A stretch of 5,223 nt of DNA from Eubacterium sp. (GCA_029059925.1 JAIDVA010000381.1:1-5223), one strand, 5' to 3'; counted from the stretch's first letter, positions 1 to 5,223 are shown. A program made the numbers and translations. Notes: generated from the sequence alone by a model not told the origin.

Positions 1-71
1 CTTTAACTGGATTCGAACCAGTGACACTTCGGGTATGAACCGAATGCTCTAGCCAACTGAGCTATAAAGCC
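1..71 (-). tRNA. tRNA-Met (CAT), elongator type, 3' end cut by window edge
   Basis: Read on the minus strand, the sequence folds as a complete cloverleaf apart from the last acceptor bases. It has acceptor GGCTTTA, D stem GCTC/GAGC, anticodon stem TTCGG/CCGAA with loop TTCATAC, a 5-base variable loop GTGTC, and T stem ACTGG/CCAGT with loop TTCGAAT. The anticodon CAT lies at plus positions 35-37. Position 1 is G and pairs in the acceptor, which argues against the initiator tRNA, where the first pair is mismatched. The anticodon arm matches, from memory, the Bacillus elongator tRNA-Met arm. A lysidine-modified tRNA-Ile(CAT) is the main alternative and is less likely. The final two acceptor bases, the discriminator base and any encoded CCA lie outside the window. 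Confidence 0.95.
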
Positions 72-93
72 ATATTGCTTTTGTGCAAGCAAG

Positions 94-122
94 ATTATAT
101 CCTATTAATCATTATTTGTCAA
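94..122 (-). promoter_or_regulatory. Promoter of the tRNA-Met gene
   Basis: On the minus strand there is a perfect -35 TTGACA (plus 117-122) and a perfect -10 TATAAT (plus 94-99), separated by exactly 17 bases. Transcription would start near plus position 87, giving a leader of about 15 bases before the mature tRNA end at 71. A full-consensus sigma-A promoter fits a highly expressed stable RNA gene. Confidence 0.85.
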
Positions 123-202
123 CACTTTTTTTATATACATTTGATTAATTCTGTAAAATGGCCCTAAAATTGCCATATAAAGCTGTAAATTTTATCAAAA
201 AA

Positions 203-216
203 TGCACAAATGTTTG
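203..216 (+). promoter_or_regulatory. LexA box (SOS operator) of lexA
   Basis: The 14 bases tgcacaaatgtttg match the Gram-positive LexA consensus CGAACRNRYGTTYG at 12 of 14 positions. The mismatches are positions 1 and 3, in the left half; the right half, GTTTG, is intact. The site covers the first three bases of the -35 element at 214-219, so bound LexA would block RNA polymerase. Autorepression of lexA is the usual arrangement in bacteria. The match was made by eye, and binding is inferred. Confidence 0.7.
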
Positions 217-242
217 ACACGACATCAACTTAATGTTATTAT
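214..242 (+). promoter_or_regulatory. Promoter of lexA
   Basis: A perfect -35 TTGACA (214-219) is followed after 17 bases by TATTAT (237-242), five of six matches to the -10 consensus. A perfect TATAAT at 242-247 also exists, but its 22-base spacing from this -35 is too long. The start would fall near 249, giving a leader of about 44 bases. That leader contains the small inverted repeat TATAG/CTATA (261-275) and a strong GGGGG ribosome binding site at 283-287. Confidence 0.75.
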
Positions 243-292
243 ATAATAAAATAAATTAAGTATAGACAGACTATAAAAAAACGGGGGATACT

Positions 293-880
293 ATGAAAAA
301 GCTAACTGCAAAGCAAACTCAGATTTTTGATTATATTAAGGACATCATATCACAACGTGGTATTGCACCATCTGTAAGAGAAATCGGCGAGGCTGTCGGC
401 CTTCGTTCCACTTCATCTGTTCAGTATAATCTGAATGCCCTTGAGGAAGCAGGATACATTAAACGAGACGCTAATCTGAAAAGAACAATACGTATATGCG
501 GCAGTGCTGAAAGTGTCAGTCATATTCCGCTTGTTGGTACTGTTACAGCAGGTCTGCCTATACTTGCAACACAACAGATTGAGGATTACATTGCTCTTTC
601 AGGTGTCAGCGGCAATAATCTTTTTGCACTGCATGTTAAGGGTGATTCTATGTTTAATGCAGGCATATATGACGGAGACATTGTTGTTGTTGAGCAAACA
701 CCTGTAGCCGACAACGGAGACATTGTTGTTGCCCTTATTGATGAGGAGGCAACAGTTAAGCGTTTTTATAAGGAAAACGGTCATTTCAGACTTCAGCCGG
801 AAAATGATAAATACGAACCGATTATCGTTGAAGAATGTGCAATACTTGGTAAGGTCAAAACGCTGGTGCGTTCCTATTGA
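293..880 (+). CDS. lexA: LexA, SOS response transcriptional repressor
   Basis: LexA represses DNA-damage genes and cleaves itself when RecA filaments form on single-stranded DNA. At 195 residues the protein has the normal family length. The N-terminal winged helix-turn-helix occupies about residues 1-66, with the typical PSVREIGEAVGL stretch at 26-37. The self-cleavage site is Ala86-Gly87 in GTVTAGLPI. The S24-type peptidase domain follows, with the catalytic Ser119 in KGDSM and Lys156 in ATVKRF, so the Ser-Lys dyad is complete. The ATG at 293 follows GGGGGA by about 5 bases, and the N-terminal sequence is typical of the family. The gene is preceded by its own promoter and a LexA box at 203-216, so it should be autoregulated and SOS-inducible. 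It diverges from the tRNA-Met gene. No terminator is visible after it, so some read-through into mrp is likely. Confidence 0.97.
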   Translation: MKKLTAKQTQIFDYIKDIISQRGIAPSVREIGEAVGLRSTSSVQYNLNALEEAGYIKRDANLKRTIRICGSAESVSHIPLVGTVTAGLPILATQQIEDYIALSGVSGNNLFALHVKGDSMFNAGIYDGDIVVVEQTPVADNGDIVVALIDEEATVKRFYKENGHFRLQPENDKYEPIIVEECAILGKVKTLVRSY

Positions 881-905
881 TATTTTAAATTTATTATGCT
901 AAAAT
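877..905 (+). promoter_or_regulatory. Probable internal promoter for the mrp operon
   Basis: TTGATA (877-882) and TAAAAT (900-905) are separated by 17 bases, each with five of six consensus matches. The -10 is preceded by TG plus one base (897-899), the extended -10 signature common in Gram-positive bacteria. The -35 contains the stop codon of lexA (878-880). Transcription would begin near 912, about 35 bases before the mrp start. This would let the downstream genes be expressed independently of SOS control. Confidence 0.6.
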
Positions 906-946
906 TATAAAATTACTTGGAATATATTCAGAAAGGCTATGAAAAT

Positions 947-1774
947 ATGAGCGAATGTACACATGATTGTTCAAGCTGTAAAGAAAACTGTTCATCAAGA
1001 AAGGCTAAAAAAGAGGATTTTCTCAAGCCGATGAACAAGTATTCAAATATAAAAAAGGTTATAGGTATTGTCAGCGGTAAGGGCGGCGTAGGCAAAAGCC
1101 TTGTGTCTTGTATGCTGGCTGCAAAATGTGCAAAGGCAGGGCTTAAGGTAGGCATACTTGATGCTGATATCACAGGTCCATCAATACCAAAATCCTTCGG
1201 CATAACCGCACGTGCTATGCAGGATGAGGAATACCTGCTGCCGACTGTTGCTGATGGCGGAATAAAAATGATGAGTATTAATCTTCTGCTCGATGATGTC
1301 AATTCCCCTGTTGTATGGAGAGGACCTGTTATCAGCGGTGTTATCGAACAATTTTGGAGTGATGTCCGCTGGGGTGAGCTTGATTACCTGTTTGTTGATA
1401 TGCCACCGGGAACAGGTGATGTTGCACTGACAGTTTTCCAAAGCCTGCCTGTTGACGGCATTGTTATTGTTTCAACACCACAGGATCTTGTTAAGATGAT
1501 TGTAAATAAGGCTTATAATATGGCTAAGCTGATGAATGTACCTGTTCTTGGTTTAGTTGAAAATATGAGCTATTATATTTGTGAGGACTGCGGCAAAAAA
1601 ATAAACATCTTTGGTGAATCACAAATTGATGAGACTGCAAAGGAGCTTGGTGTTCCGGTACTTGCAAAGCTTCCTATTAATCCAAATATCAACAAGCTTG
1701 TTGATAACGGCAGAATCTATGATGCCAAGTGCAATGAGCTTGATGAGTTTATCTCAGCCCTGAAGGGTGAATAA
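947..1774 (+). CDS. mrp: Mrp/NBP35-family iron-sulfur carrier P-loop ATPase
   Basis: This cytoplasmic ATPase family (Mrp/ApbC/Nbp35) carries or inserts iron-sulfur clusters into apoproteins. I start it at ATG 947 (275 residues) because GAAAGG (931-936) lies about 10 bases upstream and MSECTHDC begins a typical clostridial N terminus; an in-frame TTG at 917 lacks a ribosome site. Visible motifs are a deviant Walker A GKGGVGKS (44-51), DADITGPSIP (72-81), the Walker B region DYLFVDMPPGTGD (146-158), STPQD (176-180), ENMSYY (205-210) and the CxxC pair Cys212/Cys215, which in this family bridges a 4Fe-4S cluster at the dimer interface. The N-terminal DUF59 domain of many Mrp proteins is absent. 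It is replaced by a short four-cysteine segment (Cys4, 8, 11, 15). The gene is followed 12 bases later by the dCMP deaminase gene and is probably cotranscribed with it. Confidence 0.93.
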   Translation: MSECTHDCSSCKENCSSRKAKKEDFLKPMNKYSNIKKVIGIVSGKGGVGKSLVSCMLAAKCAKAGLKVGILDADITGPSIPKSFGITARAMQDEEYLLPTVADGGIKMMSINLLLDDVNSPVVWRGPVISGVIEQFWSDVRWGELDYLFVDMPPGTGDVALTVFQSLPVDGIVIVSTPQDLVKMIVNKAYNMAKLMNVPVLGLVENMSYYICEDCGKKINIFGESQIDETAKELGVPVLAKLPINPNINKLVDNGRIYDAKCNELDEFISALKGE

Positions 1775-1786
1775 AGGAGACACATT

Positions 1787-2284
1787 ATGCCGAAAAGAGA
1801 AGGATATATAAATTGGGATGAATATTTTATGGGTGTTGCAATCCTTGCCTCGCAGAGAAGCAAAGACCCAAGCACGCAGGTTGGTGCATGCATTGTCAAT
1901 GACGATAACAAAATAATGTCAGTCGGCTACAACGGCTTTCCGAGAGGCTGCAGCGATGATGACTTTCCATGGGAGCGCAGCGGTGATAAGGACAGCAATA
2001 CAAAATACCCTTATGTATGCCATGCAGAGCTTAATGCAATACTCAATGCAGGAGGCAACAGTCTCAAGGGATGCAGAATATATGTAGCACTTTTCCCCTG
2101 CAATGAATGTGCCAAAGCTATTATTCAATGCGGAATAAAAGAGGTTATATACATAAGCGATAAGTATAAGGATACTGATTTGGTGCAGGCAAGTAAAAAA
2201 ATGCTCAATTGTGCGGGCATAAAGCTTACACATTTTGAATCCGACAAATCAATTACAATTGATTTTAACAGTGAAGGTATTTGA
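1787..2284 (+). CDS. comEB: Deoxycytidylate (dCMP) deaminase, ComEB-like
   Basis: This zinc enzyme converts dCMP to dUMP, the substrate of thymidylate synthase, in cytoplasmic pyrimidine deoxynucleotide metabolism. The 165-residue protein is of normal length. It shows DPSTQVGA (27-34), GYNGFPRG (47-54) followed by an acidic DDDFPW segment typical of dCMP rather than cytidine or tRNA deaminases, the catalytic HAE motif (His79, Glu81 as proton shuttle), and PCNEC (104-108), whose Cys105 and Cys108 complete the zinc site. AGGAGA at 1775-1780, six bases before the ATG, supports the start. The short gaps on both sides (12 and 3 bases) place it inside an operon. The name comEB comes from the Bacillus homologue; no competence genes are seen here, so the symbol indicates orthology only. 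Allosteric control by dCTP and dTTP is known in the family but cannot be judged here. Confidence 0.93.
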   Translation: MPKREGYINWDEYFMGVAILASQRSKDPSTQVGACIVNDDNKIMSVGYNGFPRGCSDDDFPWERSGDKDSNTKYPYVCHAELNAILNAGGNSLKGCRIYVALFPCNECAKAIIQCGIKEVIYISDKYKDTDLVQASKKMLNCAGIKLTHFESDKSITIDFNSEGI

Positions 2285-2287
2285 CAT

Positions 2288-2887
2288 ATGGATATTGATA
2301 TTTATGATTTTGACAAAACGATTGTTCCGTTTGACAGCGGCTCTCTTTTTTGTGCATACTGTCTTTTGCATTATCCTTATCTGATTTTAGTGCTTCCTGT
2401 TTTTATTCCGGTTTTGCTGATTGCATTAATTTTAATGCTCGCAAAAATCATAAGCTTTACTGACTTTAAAAAGCTTTGCTTTATGTTTGTTGCACTTATT
2501 CCGCTTAAAAGAGCAGTTAAAAGCTTTTGGGACAAATATGAATGTAAGGTACATAAATGGTTTTATGACAGAAAAAGATATTCAGTTGTTATCAGTGCAT
2601 CGCCGGACTTTTTGCTTACTGAAATACAGAACAGGCTTGGCTTTGACAAGCTGATTTGCACAAAGCACAACAGCAAAACAGGCATTATTATCGGTGAAAA
2701 CTGCCGTGACCATGAAAAGGTAAACAGGCTTTATCAGGAGTTTGATAAAAATGAAATTAACGTAATTGACGTATATTCAGATTCACTTACCCACGACAGA
2801 CCTATATTTTCATTGGGCAAAAACTGTTATCATATTGTTGACAGCAAGAAAATTCCTTTTAAATTTGAAGAAGTATATAAAGATTAA
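2288..2887 (+). CDS. Membrane-associated HAD-IB phosphatase, PgpC-like
   Basis: This is a haloacid dehalogenase superfamily phosphatase of subfamily IB. Motif I is DFDKT (residues 7-11, nucleophile Asp7 and acid/base Asp9). Motif II is SAS (103-105), the motif III lysine is probably Lys144 in DHEKV, and motif IV is YSDSLTHDRP with Asp165 and Asp170. All catalytic residues appear present. Between motifs I and II lies a very hydrophobic stretch (about 29-57, with LPVFIPVLLIALILML) that should be a membrane segment or re-entrant loop in the cap position. This layout, the HEKV and YSDS-x3-D-x-P elements and the length of 199 residues recall E. coli PgpC (YfhB), which dephosphorylates phosphatidylglycerophosphate. 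I infer a lipid-phosphate or similar substrate; a soluble phosphoserine-type substrate is less likely. The start follows GAAGG (2273-2277) and lies three bases after the dCMP deaminase stop, so translation is probably coupled. Confidence 0.8.
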   Translation: MDIDIYDFDKTIVPFDSGSLFCAYCLLHYPYLILVLPVFIPVLLIALILMLAKIISFTDFKKLCFMFVALIPLKRAVKSFWDKYECKVHKWFYDRKRYSVVISASPDFLLTEIQNRLGFDKLICTKHNSKTGIIIGENCRDHEKVNRLYQEFDKNEINVIDVYSDSLTHDRPIFSLGKNCYHIVDSKKIPFKFEEVYKD

Positions 2888-2911
2888 CATATTTGACATT
2901 GAGGGATAACT

Positions 2912-4219
2912 ATGAAAAAAGCAATTATAGCAATAGCTGTACTGATTGTGATGATAGGTGCATTTGTTTTTTCATATCAATACAGAAATCAAAAGATTTC
3001 ACAGCAAACAGCTGACATAACAACAACGCTGCCGACACACAACGAGGATGAATTACTATCCGATTCTGCATCAGAGCCTGACAAAACAGGGCTTCTGGCA
3101 GAAGATAAAGAAAATGACTATCAGATTTATTTTGACGGTGAGTTAGTTACAATTGTTCACGGTGAATACAAAAGGGTATTTACTTCGTGGGCATTTGCTG
3201 CAAAAACAGAAACACCAACAATTTTCTGTAAGGATTATGATGGTGACGGCGAAAACGAGCTGTTAATCAGAATAATTAACGGTGTAAATAAATCCGAAAG
3301 CGGAGTTAGTGAATACACTTACGCTGTTTATCTTTTGAAGCCTATAACTATGTCTGATGGTGAAAAAACCTTTGCTGCATATATAGCTGCCAAGGATACA
3401 TGGAAAGAACCTTTTGATAATTTAATCAAATGCGAATTAACCCAGTTAAAAAGCTGTAAAAAATTTTTACAGTTTACAATGGATGATATCGATGAAAACA
3501 TCCTCTATGACGAACAGACAGGCATCACAAGCAACAAGCATGTTGCATATGCCACAGCGCTATGCGACAGCAAAAAGCAATATTATACATTTGACAGATG
3601 GAGCAGAGGCTTCGGAATCTTTAACATTGATGATGATGGTGATATAACTCTCGACATTCAGGTGCTTGTATATTATGAAGAAACAAAAATCGAGCATCAT
3701 ATAGGAAATATTCATTGCAAAATTGATTTTATTAACAACAAATTCAGTATTGTGCCAAACACAATTGTCTTCAATCCGCTTGAAGAATTCAAAATTACAG
3801 ACCCGCGTGATACAGCAAGCAGCAATTGGAAATGTGTAATTAACAATGCAAGTGCAAATACTAATTTCAAGAGCACTGAAATTGACTGGATTGAAGCGGA
3901 CTTTTCACTTTCAAACACTTCGGCTGAAAACAAGCAGTATTTTGAAAGTCTGCCAAGCAAAATCAAATGTGTTGACAGCATTGAATTTTCACAGGATTCA
4001 GTAGTTCTTACTGCAAAAAAGGGTTATACCTTCTCGCAGCGAATGGCAGACAAAGGTGATTATTCTGTTATTCTTAAAAGCGGTGAAAAGGATGAAATGG
4101 ATATTTCATACACCTGCACTGTTATAACAAATGCTGACTCAAGCACATTGACAATTCATTTTGATAAGTCCTATGATAAAAAGGATTTTGACAAAATTCT
4201 CATAAAATTCGGTGTATAA
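2912..4219 (+). CDS. Anchored extracytoplasmic protein of unknown function with two acidic Ca-loop-like motifs
   Basis: I do not recognise a named family. The 435-residue protein begins MKK followed by one hydrophobic segment (about 4-21), then a polar, Ser/Thr- and acid-rich linker (about 22-68). No cysteine follows the hydrophobic segment, so it is not a lipoprotein; a signal anchor or cleavable signal is likely, with the bulk outside the membrane. Two acidic loops resemble EF-hand or FG-GAP calcium loops: DYDGDGENE (Asp108, 110, 112, Glu116) and DDDGDITLD (Asp240, 242, 244, Asp248), both with D-x-D-x-D-x3-D/E spacing. The rest looks beta-rich. It contains eight cysteines (106, 174, 182, 218, 269, 308, 353, 402). 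GAGGG at 2901-2905 supports the ATG at 2912. It follows the HAD gene after 24 bases and is probably the last gene of the mrp operon. Possible roles are calcium-stabilised surface binding or sensing; no catalytic motif is seen. Confidence 0.85.
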   Translation: MKKAIIAIAVLIVMIGAFVFSYQYRNQKISQQTADITTTLPTHNEDELLSDSASEPDKTGLLAEDKENDYQIYFDGELVTIVHGEYKRVFTSWAFAAKTETPTIFCKDYDGDGENELLIRIINGVNKSESGVSEYTYAVYLLKPITMSDGEKTFAAYIAAKDTWKEPFDNLIKCELTQLKSCKKFLQFTMDDIDENILYDEQTGITSNKHVAYATALCDSKKQYYTFDRWSRGFGIFNIDDDGDITLDIQVLVYYEETKIEHHIGNIHCKIDFINNKFSIVPNTIVFNPLEEFKITDPRDTASSNWKCVINNASANTNFKSTEIDWIEADFSLSNTSAENKQYFESLPSKIKCVDSIEFSQDSVVLTAKKGYTFSQRMADKGDYSVILKSGEKDEMDISYTCTVITNADSSTLTIHFDKSYDKKDFDKILIKFGV

Positions 4220-4277
4220 TAAAAATACCGCTGCATCCGAATTATATAAACAATTTATAAATTTCAATAGAACAAAG
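4220..4277. other. AT-rich intergenic stretch with short palindromes
   Basis: This gap follows the anchored-protein gene. It contains TTATATAA (4242-4249) and the perfect 12-base palindrome AATTTATAAATT (4252-4263). I see no GC-rich hairpin followed by a T run, so no classical intrinsic terminator can be called. The palindromes may be a chance product of the high A+T content. Confidence 0.4.
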
Positions 4278-4306
4278 TTGAATAATATTCTTTTGTATGT
4301 TATTCT
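4278..4306 (+). promoter_or_regulatory. Probable promoter of the degV-family gene
   Basis: TTGAAT (4278-4283, five of six) and TATTCT (4301-4306, four of six) are 17 bases apart. TG at 4298-4299 plus one base gives an extended -10, which compensates for the weaker hexamer. The start would fall near 4313, leaving a leader of about 20 bases that includes the GGAGG ribosome site. This suggests the DegV gene is its own transcription unit. Confidence 0.5.
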
Positions 4307-4320
4307 ATAGAACACTGATA

Positions 4321-4337
4321 GGAGGTTGATAAATGTG
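4321..4337 (+). promoter_or_regulatory. Ribosome binding site and overlapping ATG-TGA / GTG start of degV
   Basis: GGAGG (4321-4325) is a strong ribosome binding site. Seven bases later comes ATG (4333-4335), immediately followed by TGA, an empty reading frame. The GTG at 4335-4337, nine bases after GGAGG and in frame with the DegV sequence, is the only sensible start. An in-frame TTG at 4326 directly abuts the ribosome site and is too close to be used. Confidence 0.8.
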
Positions 4338-5189
4338 AAGGAAGTTGTAATTACAGCAGATTCTACCTGCGATTTACCGCCTGACATAATCAAAAAAAAT
4401 AATATTATTATCACCCCTCTGTCTGTTCTTTTAGGTGATTATTCATATCAGGACGGTGTGGATGTTTTTCCGAGTGACATATATAACTATGTTGAGGAAA
4501 CAGGCATATTGCCAAAAACCTCAGCAGTCACTCCATCGCAGTATTATGATTTATTTGAGCAATTAACAAATGAGGGCAAGGCAGTTGTTCATATAGGCTT
4601 GTCGTCAGCCATATCCTCGAGCTATCATAATGCCTGCATTGCTGCATCAGATTTTGACGATGTGTATATAGTAGATTCCAAGAGTCTTTGCACCGGTATG
4701 GGGCTTCTTGTTTTAAAAGCCTGCGATTTCAGAGCAAAGGGCTTTGAGGCAAAAAAAATTGCAAACAGGGTAAATGCACTTGTGCCAAAGGTAAGCACAA
4801 CCTTTGTTCTCAGTAACCTGGAGTATCTCCACAAGGGCGGACGCTGCTCAGGTGTTGCAAAATTCAGCGCCAATGTACTTGGTATTAAACCAAGCATTGC
4901 TGTTGACCCAAAAACAGGAACACTTGATATTGCTAAAAAATACCGCGGTAAAATGGATGCTGTTTATAAGCAATATATCAATGATTGCTTGAAGGAAATA
5001 AACAAAATTGACACATCACGAATCGTTATTGCAAACAGTGGCGGAATCAGTCCTGACATTATCAGCTTTGCAAAGGGCGTTATTGAGGGAAAAGCCAATT
5101 TTGGTGAGATTATTCTGGCAAATGCAAAATGCACAATTTCATCACACTGCGGTCCTAAAACACTTGCAATTTTCTATATAAGGAAATAA
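4335..5189 (+). CDS. DegV family fatty-acid-binding protein (FakB-like)
   Basis: DegV/FakB proteins bind a free fatty acid and present it to the kinase FakA, which makes acyl-phosphate for phospholipid synthesis. From GTG 4335 the protein has 284 residues, the usual length. Family motifs in order are VVITADSTCDLP (4-15), KTSAVTPSQYYDLF (61-74), HIGLSSAISSSYHNA (86-100), VDSKSLCTGMG (113-123), LEYLHKGGRCSG (162-173), LGIKPSIAVDPKTG (182-195) and the C-terminal HCGPKTLAIFYI (271-282). Ser10-Thr11, the TSA loop and the His271/Gly273/Pro274 region lie at the ligand-binding pocket in the family. No fakA kinase gene is visible, but FakB paralogues are often encoded away from it. The gene appears to have its own promoter at 4278-4306. 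Which fatty acid it prefers cannot be read from sequence. Confidence 0.93.
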   Translation: MKEVVITADSTCDLPPDIIKKNNIIITPLSVLLGDYSYQDGVDVFPSDIYNYVEETGILPKTSAVTPSQYYDLFEQLTNEGKAVVHIGLSSAISSSYHNACIAASDFDDVYIVDSKSLCTGMGLLVLKACDFRAKGFEAKKIANRVNALVPKVSTTFVLSNLEYLHKGGRCSGVAKFSANVLGIKPSIAVDPKTGTLDIAKKYRGKMDAVYKQYINDCLKEINKIDTSRIVIANSGGISPDIISFAKGVIEGKANFGEIILANAKCTISSHCGPKTLAIFYIRK

Positions 5190-5194
5190 ATATA

Positions 5195-5223
5195 ATGGCA
5201 GGAGCTTTAAACAGCAATCAAAC
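5195..5223 (+). CDS. Start of a further gene, cut by the window edge
   Basis: ATG 5195 opens a frame reading MAGALNSNQ that continues past the window end without a stop. AAGGAA (5180-5185), inside the last codons of the DegV gene, lies about 9 bases upstream as a possible ribosome site. The five-base gap suggests coupling with the DegV gene. Only nine codons are visible, so neither product nor reality of the gene is certain. Confidence 0.45.

Noticed and set aside
261..275. Inverted repeat TATAG-ACAGA-CTATA in the lexA leader as a regulatory hairpin
   Set aside because: A five-pair AU-rich stem would be barely stable and does not cover the ribosome site. I note it but do not call it a feature.
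504..707. Plus-strand open frame inside lexA
   Set aside because: Low-complexity translation in an alternative frame of a clearly conserved gene. The frame at 4804-4992 inside the DegV gene is rejected for the same reason.
917..946. Upstream TTG start adding ten residues to Mrp
   Set aside because: The added residues would be translated through the ribosome binding site of ATG 947, the TTG has no ribosome site of its own, and the known family N terminus begins at MSEC.
937..1302. Antisense open frame opposite mrp
   Set aside because: It is a shadow of the strongly conserved mrp coding sequence, with no ribosome site or recognisable protein. The same holds for the minus-strand frames at 599-784, 1181-1441, 1717-1911, 1919-2233, 3712-3981, 4139-4414 and 4625-4897.
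4269..4282. GAAC-AAA-GTT sequence resembling a second LexA box upstream of the DegV gene
   Set aside because: The half-sites are one base too close (three-base spacer instead of four), which breaks the dyad needed for LexA.
4326..4334. TTG start for the DegV protein
   Set aside because: It directly touches GGAGG with no spacing, and the family N terminus (VVITADST) is reached within three residues of the GTG at 4335.
1..5223. CRISPR array, insertion sequence, phage or defence system
   Set aside because: No regularly spaced repeats, transposase, terminal inverted repeats or integrase are visible. The LexA is a full-length cellular type and not a phage repressor, and the neighbours are housekeeping genes.

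Overview
The window looks like ordinary chromosomal sequence from a low-G+C Firmicute, most likely a Clostridia-type anaerobe. The signs are an AT-rich composition, strong GGAGG-type ribosome binding sites, a Gram-positive-type LexA operator, a stand-alone Mrp ATPase with a cysteine-rich N terminus, and a DegV fatty-acid-binding protein. I cannot name the genus from sequence alone. All recognised protein genes are on the plus strand; the only minus-strand gene is a tRNA at the left edge.

Layout. (1) Positions 1-71 hold a tRNA-Met(CAT) gene on the minus strand, cut by the window edge, with a perfect-consensus promoter at 94-122. (2) Positions 72-292 are a divergent control region. The lexA promoter (214-242) carries a 12-of-14 match to the Gram-positive LexA box directly on its -35 element, so lexA should repress itself. 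(3) lexA spans 293-880. (4) A probable internal promoter (877-905) overlaps the lexA stop codon and precedes a tight gene run: mrp (947-1774), a dCMP deaminase (1787-2284), a small membrane-associated HAD phosphatase resembling PgpC (2288-2887), and an anchored extracytoplasmic protein of unknown function with two acidic calcium-loop-like motifs (2912-4219). Gaps in this run are 12, 3 and 24 bases. (5) An AT-rich gap at 4220-4334 has short palindromes and a probable extended -10 promoter, but no clear terminator. (6) A DegV-family gene starts at GTG 4335, overlapped by an ATG-TGA start-stop codon pair. (7) A new reading frame probably begins at 5195 and leaves the window.

How the genes relate. 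LexA governs the SOS response. The dCMP deaminase feeds dUMP to thymidylate synthesis. Mrp is an iron-sulfur carrier ATPase. The HAD protein and DegV both plausibly touch phospholipid or fatty-acid metabolism, but they sit in different transcription units. I see a housekeeping gene cluster, not a defence system, mobile element or obvious new system. The least understood item is the 435-residue anchored protein; the most useful small observations are the lexA operator, the promoter on the lexA stop codon, and the DegV start site.
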